Shown piece after piece: positions 44,973 to 56,555 of a stretch of DNA of 64,000 nt. How positions within the stretch are numbered: position 1 is the first letter of the stretch; each line of letters opens with the position of its first letter. The position numbers and the translations under genes are program-made. Under the pieces are notes generated by a model, which was not told the origin of the DNA, searched no databases, and worked only from the letters and a program-made list of their open reading frames with translations. This DNA comes from Linanthus parryae (lineage: Eukaryota; Streptophyta; Magnoliopsida; Ericales; Polemoniaceae): contig JALGPY010000008.1 of assembly GCA_023055425.1 (NCBI GenBank), forward strand, positions 21,487,359-21,551,358. The letters are read 5' to 3'.

Positions 44973-44984
44973 TGGTATCAGAGC
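44973..44984 (+). promoter_or_regulatory. Copia primer binding site
   Basis: TGGTATCAGAGC, complementary to the initiator tRNA-Met 3' end, contiguous with the LTR and followed by CATAGG. Confidence 0.9.
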
Positions 44985-45040
44985 CATAGGCTTCGAATCC
45001 GTTCTATTCGTTTTGTGCCGGAGGTTGCTAGGGTTGATTT

Positions 45041-46309
45041 GTGTCAACCGATCTAGTATTGGTAGAGATGGTGCTTCCGGAGGAATCATCTAGGGTTTCT
45101 GGCGATTCTCGATCTCGTTCTCAGATGGATGGATCTTCGCCATATTTTCTGCATAACTCTGATTCTCCAGGTATGCTGTTAGTTTCTCAAGTACTTACTG
45201 GTGATAATTTCAATCTATGGTATAAATCTATGATTGTGGCTTTGGAAGCCAAAAATAAATTGGATTTTGTTATTGGTGTTATCACTGAACCAGAGAAGAC
45301 CTCTGAGTTGTATTCCTTGTGGAAACGTTGTGATAGAATGGTTATTTCCTGGTTGATTAACTCTGTGAGTAAGGAGATTGCATCTAGTGTTGTTTATTAT
45401 ACAACATCTAGAGATATTTGGTTTGACCTGTTTGAAAGGTTTTCTCAGAAGAACCTACCCAAAGTGTTTCAACTTAGCAGTGCCATTGTGCATTTGAAAC
45501 AGGGAGGTATGAGTGTTACTGGTTATTTTACCAAGCTGAAGTCTCTTTGGGATGAATTAGAGAATTACACAGAGATGCATATGTGCACTTGTGGAGCTAT
45601 GCATTCTTGTACTTGTAATGTGTTGGGAATGATTCACAACAAACTTCAACAAGAACATATAATGCAGTTTCTTATGGGACTTAATTCCTGCTATTCTTCT
45701 GTTAGAGATCAGGTTCTTTTGATGGATCCTCTTCCTAGTCTTAATAGAGTGTTTGCCAAGGTAGTTCAACAGGAGATGCAGGGAACTATTTCTGGTATAG
45801 GCACTTCAATGCCCACCATGGCTATGTATTCATCTCCATTTCATCATGGACAGACATATGGTGGACCCTCTCATGGAAATGTCAATGCTCCTACCTCTGA
45901 AATTCAACATGGAGCTAATGTACAAGGAACTCCCAAATCCAAATTGATTTGTCATCACTGTGGAGGTACTGGACACATAAAAGCTAAATACTGGAAATTG
46001 CATGGTTATCCTCCAAATTTCAAAAACAAGTCTAAGAATCAAGCACATAATGTGGTAAGTGACACTGTAGAAGCTAGTGGTGCTGACAAGAGTGTTTTTC
46101 CTTTTACCCAAAGTCAATGTAACCAGATGATGCACTATATCAGCACACAGATGCAGCAATCTAGTCATGGAGGGATGAGTGATTCTAGTTCAAGTTCTCC
46201 ATCTCACAGTAACAATTCCACTAACATGGAGAGTCCTGTTCATCAGTTTGATGAGCAAATGATTCTCCTTATAACCAGCACTTTATGGGTTGTGTCTCTG
46301 GTTCTTTAA
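45041..46309 (+). CDS. Copia gag polyprotein (422 aa)
   Basis: Structural protein that packages the element RNA. The N-terminal half matches Copia-type gag (LLVSQVLTGDNFNLWYKSM, CTCGAMHSCTCN, QFLMGLNSCYSSVRDQVLLMDPLPS). A zinc knuckle starts at C304 (CHHCGGTGH), but the last ligand is Tyr317 instead of Cys, so metal binding is probably impaired. The frame ends at a TAA at 46307-46309 and the protease continues in another frame from about 46260, whereas Copia elements usually have one long frame. The true start could be slightly upstream because the first codon listed is in the leader after the PBS. Confidence 0.85.
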   Translation: MSTDLVLVEMVLPEESSRVSGDSRSRSQMDGSSPYFLHNSDSPGMLLVSQVLTGDNFNLWYKSMIVALEAKNKLDFVIGVITEPEKTSELYSLWKRCDRMVISWLINSVSKEIASSVVYYTTSRDIWFDLFERFSQKNLPKVFQLSSAIVHLKQGGMSVTGYFTKLKSLWDELENYTEMHMCTCGAMHSCTCNVLGMIHNKLQQEHIMQFLMGLNSCYSSVRDQVLLMDPLPSLNRVFAKVVQQEMQGTISGIGTSMPTMAMYSSPFHHGQTYGGPSHGNVNAPTSEIQHGANVQGTPKSKLICHHCGGTGHIKAKYWKLHGYPPNFKNKSKNQAHNVVSDTVEASGADKSVFPFTQSQCNQMMHYISTQMQQSSHGGMSDSSSSSPSHSNNSTNMESPVHQFDEQMILLITSTLWVVSLVL

Positions 46310-47931
46310 TCACAAACAAGTCTAGTGGTGACACTTGGATCATAGATAGTGGAGCTACTGATCATATGTGTCATGATCTCAGTATTCTTGATGATACTAT
46401 TGAAGTTTCTAATGTTTTTGTCTATTTGCCAAATGGCAAGAGAGTTAAAGTCTCTCATACAGGAGTTGTAACTCTGACCCCTACACTGCAGCTTGTAGGA
46501 GTTCTTTATGTGCCTGAGTTTCAGTTTAATCTGATTTCTATGACTCAGTTAGCCAAGGAGCAGAAGTGCATGTTTGTATGTGATTCAGAAGGTTGCAAGA
46601 TTTTGCAAGAAGGCACTAAAATTCTTCTTGGTGAAGGTAATAAGTCAAATGGACTTTATATTTTGAAAACAGTTAATACTGGTCTTAATTTGTGTAATAA
46701 TGCACTCTCTAAGCCAAACAAAATGTTTTCAAGCCAAATTTGGCATCAAAGATCGGGTCACTTGTCAGATGGCAAGCTAAAATGGATGACTGCAGTTATG
46801 AAAGATGGGGGTTCCATTGATAATTCTCAATGTGAGATTTGTCCATTGGCAAAGCAAAAGAAGCTCCCATTTCCTAGTATTGGGAAATTAGAACAGTCAG
46901 TTTTTGCACTAATTCACTGTGATATTTGGGGACCATATAGAGTTCCTACTTATGCAGGTCACAGATATTTCTTGACCTTGGTGGATGATGCCACAAGAAT
47001 GACATGGGTGTATTTGATGATTCACAAGTCAGAAGCTCAGACACTTCTTCCTCAGTTCTATACTATGATTGAGACAAAATTTGAAGTTAAGATTAAGAGA
47101 ATAAGGAGTGATAATGCAAAGGAGCTTGCTCTTGTTGATTTCATGTTAGAAAAGGGGATTGTTCATCAGTTAAGCTGTGTTGAAGCTCATCAACAAAACT
47201 CAGTGGTTGAGAGAAAACATCAGCATCTTCTGAATGTGGCAAGAGCTCTTAAGTTCCAGTCTTCTTTGCCAAATAGATTTTGGGGTGATAGTGTGTTGAC
47301 TGCTGCATACATCATAAATAGAGTTCCTTCTCCAGTATTGCAGCACAAATCTCCTTATGAGTGTTTGTATAATGAGAAACCTGATTATGACTCTCTGAGA
47401 GTTTTTGGTTTCTTGTGTTATGCCTCCACTTTACAACAAGGGAGGACAAAGCTTGATGCCAGAGCTGAACCCTGTGTGTTTCTGGGATATGTGTTTGGTA
47501 TGAAAGGATACAAATTGTATCACTTGAAGAAATGCTCTTTCCTCATTTCTAGGGATGTTGTTTTTCATGAGACAGTGTTCCCTTTTAATACACCATCCTC
47601 TTTGTGGCCCCACTCTGATGATGACATAGTATTGCCTGCTCCAGTTTTACCAGAAACTACTTTGAATTATGGTAATACTCCTACAGCTCCTTCACTCACA
47701 GAAAATTTCATCTCTACGCAGTTACATGATTCCATAGAGTCATTATCTGAGCTTCATGATTCTCCTTCTGCTAATGTTCCTGTGAGGAGAAGCAACAGCG
47801 AGTCAAGAGTACCTTCTTATTTGAAGGATTATGTGGTAAACAGACCTAAAATGGTGTTAGCTTCATTGGCACCAGTGGTGTTTGACACAGTTGCAGGTCA
47901 ATCTGTCTTCTCAAAATGCCTGGCACTTTGA
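46260..47931 (+). CDS. Copia protease and integrase
   Basis: An open frame shifted relative to gag. It starts near 46260; the first ATG is at 46285. The protease site is DSGATDHMC (D21 from the ATG). The GAG-pre-integrase zinc region has WHQRSGH and CEICPLAK, and the integrase catalytic residues are D213 (HCDIWGP), D276 (RSDNAKE) and E309 (SVVERKH). The D-E spacing is 32 residues, slightly shorter than the usual 35. Integrase would insert the cDNA into the genome. The frame stops at 47929-47931 (CLAL then TGA), and RT continues in a third frame, so another one-base change has split pol. Confidence 0.85.
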
Positions 47932-49511
47932 ATGCAGTCTCAGAACCTCAGAACTATCAAGAAGCCTGCAAGTCTCCTCAGTGGGTGAAGGCTATGAATG
48001 AAGAGTTACAAGCACTTGAATTGAACAAGACATGGGAGATTGCTATTTTGCCTTCTGGACATGATTCTGTGGGTTGTAAGTGGGTGTATAAGGTCAAGCT
48101 GAAATCTGATGGAGAGGTTGAAAGATTTAAAGCTAGATTAGTGGCTAAAGGGTATACCCAAACAGAGGGAATTGACTATACAGAAACTTTCTCACCAGTG
48201 GCAAAGTTGCCTACATTTAAATGTCTACTTGCTCTAGCAGCTCTAAAAGGTTGGCATCTTCTGCAACTGGATGTCAACAATGCCTTCCTTCATGGAGAGC
48301 TGGATGAAGAGGTGTATATGGAATTGCCTCCAGGTTATAAGGTGCCTAGTCACACTTTAGCAACTTTATCACCACATGGCAGAGTGGTGTGTCATCTCAA
48401 GAAGTCACTCTATGGTCTAAAGCAGGCATCCAGACAATGGTATAGTAAATTCTCAAATACCCTTCTTGATCTTGGTTTTGTTCAATGCAAAACTGATTAT
48501 ACACTTTTTGTGAAAGTCACAAAGTCTTCTTTTGTGTGTATTTTGGTATATGTTGATGATATCATTTTGGGAGGAAACGTTTTAAGTGAACTGAACACTT
48601 TGAAAGTCTTGCTAAACACTAAATTTCAGCTGAAAGATCTGGGTTTTCTAAGGTATTTTCTTGGTTTTGAGATAGCCAGAAATGATCATGGCATTAGTTT
48701 ATGCCAGAGAAAATTTGCTTTAGATATACTCCATGAGAATGGATATGAATCTTGTAAAGCTGCATCTGTGCCAATGGACCCTTCTGTGAAGCTGACTGCT
48801 GATTCTGGAGATCTTCTATTTGCTGAAGACATTGTTAAATACAGGAAGTTGATTGGGAGATTACTATATTTGTGTAATTCTAGACCAGATATTTGCTATG
48901 CAGTGCATAAGCTCTCCCAATTTATTGCTAAGCCAACAGCAGTGCATCTGAAGGCTGCACATCATGTTCTTAGATATTTGAGCAATGCTCCAGCTCAAGG
49001 TCTTTTCTTCTCAGCTCATTCCTCTCTTGAGTTAATAGGCTATGCAGATGCTGACTGGGGTGGTTGTTTGGACACAAGGAAATCAACTTCTGGATATCTA
49101 GTTTATGTGGGTGATTCACTTGTTTCTTGGAGGTCAAAGAAGCAAACTGTTATTTCCAGAAGTTCTACAGAGTCAGAGTACAGAAGTTTGGCAGAGATTT
49201 CTTGTGAGTTGCAATGGTTCATTTATCTTCTTAATGATTTTGGCATCACTCTTCAGCAGGTTCCAGTTATCTACTGTGATAGTAATTCAGCACTCCAGCT
49301 TGCTGCAAATCCAGTTTTCCATGATAAGACTAAGCATGTGGATATGGATTGCCACCTTATAAGAGATTTGGTGCAGAAAAAGGTCATTTCTTTGAGGTAC
49401 ATTTCCACAACTCATCAATTAGCTGATCTGCTCACTAAACCTCTTCATCCTGCTGTCTTTGGGTTTCTGTTGTCCAAGTTGGGTGTGAGGCTCATCCACA
49501 CTCCAACTTGA
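47916..49511 (+). CDS. Copia reverse transcriptase and RNase H
   Basis: Copies the element RNA into cDNA. RT motifs in order: EPQNYQEA, GCKWVYKVK, ARLVAKGYTQ, LLQLDVNNAFLHG, SLYGLKQASRQWY and VYVDDIILGG (the catalytic YVDD). RNase H follows with YADADWGGC, STSGYLV, SRSSTESEYRSLAE, CDSNSALQLA and HVDMDCHLIRD, and the usual end TTHQLADLLTKPL. All key acidic residues are present. The stop lies eight bases before the polypurine tract. The first codons overlap the end of the integrase frame, and the ATG there is probably not a real start. Confidence 0.9.
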   Translation: MPGTLNAVSEPQNYQEACKSPQWVKAMNEELQALELNKTWEIAILPSGHDSVGCKWVYKVKLKSDGEVERFKARLVAKGYTQTEGIDYTETFSPVAKLPTFKCLLALAALKGWHLLQLDVNNAFLHGELDEEVYMELPPGYKVPSHTLATLSPHGRVVCHLKKSLYGLKQASRQWYSKFSNTLLDLGFVQCKTDYTLFVKVTKSSFVCILVYVDDIILGGNVLSELNTLKVLLNTKFQLKDLGFLRYFLGFEIARNDHGISLCQRKFALDILHENGYESCKAASVPMDPSVKLTADSGDLLFAEDIVKYRKLIGRLLYLCNSRPDICYAVHKLSQFIAKPTAVHLKAAHHVLRYLSNAPAQGLFFSAHSSLELIGYADADWGGCLDTRKSTSGYLVYVGDSLVSWRSKKQTVISRSSTESEYRSLAEISCELQWFIYLLNDFGITLQQVPVIYCDSNSALQLAANPVFHDKTKHVDMDCHLIRDLVQKKVISLRYISTTHQLADLLTKPLHPAVFGFLLSKLGVRLIHTPT

Positions 49512-49518
49512 GGGGAGG

Positions 49519-49988
49519 TATTGAAGAAATGAGGCTGCTGGATGGATTTGAAGTTGACAAAGTTACTGTTCATTTGGTATGAGATTTACCAAATGAACAG
49601 TAACATCCGGAATAGCAGTAGCCGTAGGATCAGTTGCAGAGCTTTTATCATCACCGTTGGATCATTCTTAGACGTTATATTTGAATGTTTAATAGGACGA
49701 TGTCGTTTTGGTTTAGTTCTAATTCTTGATTAAAAGTTTGTTAAGCCCGTTGGCTGAGTCAGCTTGATTAGATGGCGTGGCACCATCTGATTGGCTGGTT
49801 CATAACCGATGAGGTGTTTATTTTCTGTTATTTGCTTTCTAGCCCCTTTAGTTTGGTTAATCCTCGTCTGTGAGGATATAACTACTGAACTTGCAGTATT
49901 TTGATTTCTATGAAAATATTTGGAGATTTCCTTCTCTCTTTGATGTTCTTCCCTGGCATCATCTTCTTCTTTCTTCACTTTCTTAATA
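49519..49988 (+). repeat. Copia 3' LTR
   Basis: Same length as the 5' LTR with five substitutions and no indel. Preceded by GAGGGGAGG. Confidence 0.9.
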
Positions 49989-51983
49989 GGAAGATAGCTT
50001 CATTCCATCAATCAAGGTTCCTTCACATTGCCTCATCTACTCCTAGTTCACAACTCCGTGATCACCGTCATCACTCGCCATGGGTGCCATCACAGCCTTG
50101 CGCATATATATGATCATGCCTCTAAGTGATATTTTGCGGCTTTGTTGTGAACAAGTGAGGTTAATTCAGAATCTCTGTTCCCTGTTTTCGTTGGTGGTCA
50201 TCTTGTGAGACGACCAAACTTGTCATATGATCACAAAGTAGCCGGATCCAAGTTTCACGGATGTGAGCTAATACATCGTCAAGTTCAACCCGTCGATGGT
50301 TTTTGCCTCTCTTTCATGAAGGAAGTAAGGCTTCTTTGTCTCTACGTTCAAGTTCATCCCGCCTTTGGAAACGATCACAGCTTGCGTGGCCGCGTGTCTT
50401 GCTTGTTGAATGCTGCTGCAGCTGCTCTTTTGGGCCATCGTGTTGCAAGTAAAACTTGCCTAGGCTTGTTGTCGCTTCGCGCTCGCCAAGTCTTTCTTGC
50501 TGGATGCTGATGCTGGCGCTCTTTTGGGCCATCATGTTGCAAAGAAAACTCGCCTAGGCTTGTTGTTGCGTCGCGGTGGGGTCCAATTTTTCATGGATGT
50601 GAGTTGACACATTGTTAAAATTTGACTGTCGTTGATGCTTCCCGCCTCTCATGTTTATCAATGCAAATTTCACGGCCATCATCTTGTCGCCAATGAAAAT
50701 TTGATTGTTGTTTGTCAATGTTGCTCCTTCCATTGTCACTATTCCAGATCATACTTTCTGCATTGATATAAACAATAGAAATGATACGTGGATAAGAATA
50801 GATCAAGTCTTCGTTAGTTTATAGATCAAATACTAATCAGTGACGATGAGATAGCTTGTGGTAAGCTATTTGAAATGTCAACCTCAACAAGCATTTTGGG
50901 TTGCACAAGCTACTACCTACAGGGGTATCAAGACGCTTGATAGCTGGGTAAAATGACAATGGTGACACAACTTCTTTGGCCTCCTCTTCAGTCGATCGGA
51001 AATGGGTTGCATCTCGCCTTCTCCGAAGTTTCTCTTGCCGTATCTTTTGATCTTTCTGCGGGAATTAGTATAAGAAGGGTGGCTGCTTGTTTCTTCAACT
51101 GGAGGCAAGGTCGAACGCTCGCAATGATTGTTCCACTCCTTCGAGAACTTCAGTGAAGTGAAGAGTGAAAGTGATGATCAATTGCATTGGTGTTCGGTTC
51201 TTTATATAGCTGAGAAATGAAGTTCAGCAAGAACCAAAGTCAGATCTTGGATATGATTCTGGTGATCTGTTTGATACTATCAGATTTTTAAGATTACATT
51301 TTATGAGTTTAAAATTGATTTGGAGTATTTTCGAGATTATCTCAAGGATGAAGAGGATGACCATGTTCTTGCGGAGTATATCCGAAATAATCAGATTGAT
51401 TCTGTATTGAATTCAAGTGTTAATCAGAAAATTTCTTGTGCCAAATTTCAAAATTTCGAGATAAAGCCGCACAAGAGAAAGAGAAGAAGCAGCAAGCTAA
51501 TAATAGGCCATGATGGTATTTAAGCTAAGCCATGGCAGACCCAAATTAAAGTCATTATGCTTTGTACAAGCCCAGCCCAAGTGACGTCCAGTGACTTTCT
51601 CAAAACTCTCTTTAAACCTCATGATGGTCAAGAAATTAAGTCCAAGCCCAAATGCAGAAAGATCATATGTGTCCGAGAAAAGCTTGGAGAAAAGCTTCGC
51701 ACAAGCTCATACAAGCGTTGGGAATGCTAAATTCGCACTCAAAGCTCGATGATTGACGAGTTAAGGGAAGTTTCTGTCGAAGCTCAAATGAAAAATTTCA
51801 AGGATCAAAGATTTCGGTTCAAATGAGCGCGAAGTTTTGAGGCCAAATTCAAATCCTTAGGGATCGACAAAGAGGCGCAGTCGACACAAGCTGTGAAAAT
51901 TTCAACGAAAGACTTCTTCCAATTTTCGAGACATGTCCACCAACAAGCTACTGGAGCCGGCGAACAAGTCTCGAGGGGGAATT
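49989..51983 (+). other. Right internal region of F
   Basis: Continuation of F after the Copia insertion. No coding domain is recognised. A 94-bp tandem duplication (about 50405-50591) centred on CTCTTTTGGGCCATC is present. The segment ends ...GTCTCGAGGGGGAATT, a polypurine tract directly before the 3' LTR. Confidence 0.6.
50405..50591. repeat. 94-bp tandem duplication in F
   Basis: CTCTTTTGGGCC occurs at 50425 and 50519, and the following GTTGCAA and TAGGCTTGTTG keep the same order, with about 10-15 percent divergence by eye. Confidence 0.75.
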
Positions 51984-52797
51984 TGTTGACACACAACAAA
52001 AAAAGTAATTACTTTACAACTATTTTAGTAGTGCAAATTGTCACGCATGACACGCTACATGTGGTAGGATAAAATGTAATATTAGTTACATATTATATAG
52101 TTACTCATTAAATTGTAAATATATACATATGTAATTAATTTTTTACTATTATCTCTCAACAAATTAGAGAGATAATAACAAATGGGTTTTTAGTATCTTG
52201 TGGATCTCAAATCTCAAGTACAATGACCAAAATGCCCCCACTCGGTTTGCCTATAAATAGAGGTGCATTCCAAGAGGAAAAAACACACACTACAACAAAA
52301 CACTACACAACACATCCCAACACAACAAATTTCCAAAGGCTATAGAAGCTCTGACGAACACGCCGCTAAGGCCCGGAGGACTTCAATCCAGCCGCCGAAG
52401 ATCCCAATTCCGCCAGATCAAAGATCATAAGCCGAAGCTCCGCCGAACACGCCGCCAAGTCCCGGAGGACTTCAATCCAGCCGAAGGAGATCCCAACTTT
52501 ACCAAATCAAATATCATAAGCCGAAGCTCCGCCGAACACGCCGCCAAGGCCCGGAGGACTTCATTGTTGCCAAAACACCACCTCCACCCAGATTGGAGAA
52601 AATCAAGTTGTTCGGTTCGAGATCTAGTCGCCTGGACCCTCGATCGAAGAAGAAGGAAAGAAGAATCAAAGGAGTTTATTTTCTTATTTAAGTAAATACA
52701 TACCAGAGATTGTAATCCATATTTATTATTTTTCATCTAATTGAATTTGACGCAGATTTCCTTGTTTCCAAAATCCGAACAAGAAATTTGGTGTACA
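51984..52797 (+). repeat. 3' LTR of F, complete (814 bp)
   Basis: TGTTGACA...GGTGTACA. TATA box TATAAATAG at 52252-52260. 89-bp repeats start at 52345, 52434 and 52523. The insertion point is in the integrase of Gypsy E; the candidate target sequence right of the LTR is GACAA, but its partner was lost with the start of the 5' LTR. Confidence 0.85.
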
Positions 52798-55700
52798 GAC
52801 AAGTTAAACACCGAGATACAAAATCTGCTACTTCCTTCTTCATGCCCTTCCACCAGAAATTATTCTCCAGATTCTTGTACAACTTGTCTCCTCCTGGATG
52901 TACCGAATATGGTGTGTAATGAGCTTCCCTCATAATCTTCTCATTTACCTCCGCGCATTTTATTAGTACACATCATCTTCCCTTGAATTTGACGCTTCCA
53001 TCTTCCTCCACTTTGAAATCGGGTGCTTCAACTTTGTTCATCTTCTCCTTGATCTTTTGTAAAAAAGCGTCTTCTTCCCGTGCTTCTTTTATCTCGACGA
53101 AGATGTCCGGTACTATCGTCAAATTACATAGCATGTTACTTGGGGTTCCCTTTGTGCAAACTTCAATCTCCAGCCTTCAAAACTCTTCGCAAAGCTTAGG
53201 TGGCAACCTACATTGCATTTACCGTATGCTCCATTTTCTGGCTCAACGCATCCGCTACCACGTTGGCTTTACCTTCGTGGTATTGGATCTTGATATCATA
53301 ATCTTTCACCAATTCTAGCCACCGCCTTTGTCACATATTCAACTCCTTCTAAGTGAATATGTATTTCAGGCTCTTGTGATCGGTAAAGATCTTGCAAGTC
53401 GTACCGTAGAGATAATGCCTCCATATCTTTAGCGCGAACACGATAGCCGCCAACTCCAAATCGTGAGTAGGGTAATTCTCCTCGTAGGAATTTAGTTGCC
53501 TAGAAGCATAAGCGATCACCTTTCCATCTTGCATCAAGACACATCCTAACCCATGCTTTGAAGCATCACTGTAGACTTCAAATTCTCCTCCTTCAGTAGG
53601 TAACGTTAACACAGGTGCTGACGTCAACCTATCCTTTAGGGTTTGGAATGCTTCCTCACAATTGTTGTCACACACATACTTACTTGTCTTCTTCATTAAG
53701 ATCGTCATGGGTTTTTCTATGTTAGGAAATACTTCACAAACCTTCGGTAATAACCCGCCAATCCTAAGAAACTTCTTATCTCCGTCACGCTCTTTGGTGT
53801 GGGCCAGTCCTTTACTGCTGATATCTTCCCTGGGTCTACTGACACACCTTCTTTGGATATAATATACCCTAGGAACGACACTCTATCCAATGAGAATTCA
53901 CACTTTGATAGATTCCCATACAACTTATCCTCCCTTAGGGTTGCTAACACCTCCCTCAAATGATGTTCATGTTCTTCCTTCCCTTTTGAGTAGATTAGAA
54001 TGTCATCAATGAATACGAAAACAAACTTGTATAGATACTTCTGAAGAACGCGGTTCATCAACTCCATAAATGTGGCTGGGGCATTAGTGAGACCGAATGG
54101 CATTACCGTGAACTCGTAGTGGCCATATCGAGTTCAAAGTGCCGTTTTAGGTATATCATGTTCAACTATCCTAAGATGGTGATATCCTGACCTTAAATAA
54201 ATTTTCGAAAAAATATCGGCTCCTTAAAGTTGGTCGAATAAGTCATCAATCCTTGGAATTGGTTACTTATTCTTAACGTTTACTCCATTCAATTCACGGT
54301 AGTCAATGCAAAGTCTTAGGCTACCATCCTTCTTTTTGACGAACAAAACGGGTGCTCCCCATGGTGAGACGTTGTGCCTCATGGAACCCTTGTCCAATAA
54401 CTCTCTGAGTTGCTCTTGAAGCTCCTTTAACTCGGCTAGTGCCATCCTATATGGTGCCTTTGAGATTGGTCCAGTCCCTGGCACTAAATCGATCGCAAAG
54501 TCCACGTCTCTCTTTGGTGGCAACTAGGATGTCCTCTAATTTATCCCCTCCTTTCTACTGATCATGGATCGTACAGAGGTATGCCTTATGCACTTTCTTC
54601 ACATCGGAGAGGATGGTTAAGGCTGACACGATTTGGATTTTGGGTCCAGTGGTTATACCCCTATAGGATAGACGTTCGCCTTTCGGACCATGAAATCTAA
54701 CTTTTTGGTTGACACACTCTATGGTTTCTTTGTATTTGCTAAGCCAGTCCATACCTAAGATGACATCTAAGTTTCCAAGATAAAAAAGAATCAGATCAGA
54801 AGGTAGCTTGGATCCTAAGATTTCTAGGTTGACTCCAGGATACATGGTATTACAAGGTGTGACCTCTCCAGTAGGGGTAGAAATGGAGATAGATATTGGG
54901 TTATGATTTGGTAAGTCTAATTTCTTAGAAAAAGTAGATGATATGAAAGAAAATGTGGCTCCATAATCAAATAACAAAAAATCAGGGGTAGAATAGATTA
55001 GGAATGTACCAGTCACCATGTTGGCCTGTGCTGCCTGAGTCTGATTCATCACATTGATAGTTCCAGCTGCGCTGCGCGCTGTGGCTGCAGGTGCAGGTGT
55101 GCCTGCTAGTGTGGTTGCCGAAGTAGCGTTGTTGTTTCCTTGGGGTCGGTTGTTGTAACCATTTCCTCCCTGCAGCCTCCTCCATCGTTGTTCCTGCTGC
55201 CACCATTGTTGTTGTTCCCCCCATACTGATCGCCACGGTTGTTGTAGCCTCCCTGATTGTAACCGCTGTTATTCCCACCATTGTTGGTTCCTCCACTGTT
55301 GTATCCTCCATTCCCCCCTTGGCAGTTCACATTGTTTCTTCCATATCCTCCTCCATTGTTATTTCCAAAGTTGTTGGAGTTGATATTATTGAAGTTTCCA
55401 CCGTTGTTGTTCCCTGAGGGTCTTGAACGACATTCAAACCTTCAATGGCCTAGCTTCCCACATGCGAGGCAGTTAACTTTGTTCCCTCGGCGGCACTCCT
55501 GGATGGTTCATGCCGCATTGCCTGCAGTTGTAGATTCGTACCTGGCCTTGGTTTCCAAATTTATTGGTGGGGGCTGGGTTGGGACGAAACCTTTTATCTC
55601 CGCTATTGTTTCCAGAACCACGATTCTGGAAACCTGTCGCTGCCGGTGCCTCAGACTTCCTCTTCTTAGTTTATTCATTATTCTCATCAATCAAATTCTG

Positions 55701-56555
55701 GGCGTCCTGAGCTGCTCCATAAGTGTCCATGAGGATTTCAAATCGGGTCGCAATCAAGGCCATTCGGAGTTGGAAGTTTAAACCTCCTATAAACCTCTTG
55801 ATCTTCTTTGCCTCGGTCGGCACCTGTTCCCTTCCAAACCTCATCAACTCCATGCATTTCTTATGATAATCATAAGGGTTGCCACTTCCCTGTTTCAAGT
55901 TCATGAATTCCTTGAACTTCCTATCCTTGACATGTTCAGGATAGAAACGTTCTCGTAGCGCTGCTTTCAGCTGTTCCCAACCAAATCCCTGCTGGGCAAG
56001 AAGTTCTTCTCCTTTGGCTGATCACCAGCCGTCAGCCTCCTTCTTGAAGTAGAAGAGGGCTACTCCAACACGCTGATCTTCAGGGCAGCGCGCATATTCT
56101 AGGACTTTTCCAAAGTCCCTGAATCAGTTTTCCAAGGTGGTGGGGTCATCCGTCCCATAAAAGAAGTCCGGGCGGAGTTCATCTACCCTGCTCATAACAT
56201 TTCCCCCTTCATTGTGGGTATTATGTAGAATTTGGGTGAGAGCTAAAGTTGCCTGCCGCATCTCCTGAAATTCAATTGGGTCCACGGGTGGAACTTGTCC
56301 GCCATGGGCTTGCTGACCTCCATGGCTCATTGTCCCTACTTCTCTTGCACGCCTCCTGGTATAATATTGCATTGAATCTTTTAAATATATAAACTTACTT
56401 AATATAGGTCGAAAAGAATTCTACTTCTAGTTCACATACATGCAGCAACTCAATTAAGCATATATTTATCCACCCATCAAATGATCCACATAAACATTTT
56501 AATGATAAAAGGAACAACTCAATTCTAAAAAGGAAATATCAACTCCTAAAGCAAG

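Larger units (their letters stand above)
44503..49988 (+). mobile_element. Nearly complete Ty1/Copia retrotransposon
   Basis: Two 470-bp LTRs (44503-44972 and 49519-49988) differ at five positions by my count. The primer site TGGTATCAGAGC directly follows the 5' LTR, and a GAGGGGAGG polypurine tract directly precedes the 3' LTR. Between them gag, protease, integrase, RT and RNase H occur in Copia order. LTR termini are TATTGAAG...CTTAATA, a non-canonical TA...TA pair known from some plant Copia elements. Despite the young LTRs, no 5-bp target duplication is seen (TCGGG before, GGAAG after). Two frame breaks and a lost zinc ligand make this copy non-autonomous. Confidence 0.92.
41714..52797 (+). 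mobile_element. Non-coding LTR element F (Tat-like Gypsy derivative), with nested Copia
   Basis: The 5' LTR (41714-42303) lacks its first 214 bp and the 3' LTR (51984-52797) is complete at 814 bp, starting TGTTGACA and ending GGTGTACA. The primer site TGGCACAGTGGGACAATC (42310-42327) and the GA-rich polypurine tract before 51984 are of the sort seen in Tat/Athila-type Gypsy elements. After removing the nested Copia, the internal region is about 4.2 kb and has no recognisable gag or pol. The 3' LTR lies in the integrase zinc-binding region of Gypsy E, immediately after CLTC. Caulimovirid origin was considered and rejected because paired LTRs, PBS and PPT are present. Confidence 0.75.

Noticed and set aside
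41714..52797. Element F as an endogenous pararetrovirus
   Set aside because: It has two LTRs, a PBS and a polypurine tract, and no movement, coat or RT motif of a caulimovirid.
23903..52797. The D-family LTR at 23903 as the 3' LTR of Gypsy E, with everything between nested inside
   Set aside because: Orientation fits, but no integrase end, chromodomain or polypurine tract is seen next to it, and it differs from the E LTR by several percent. A separate solo LTR is simpler.
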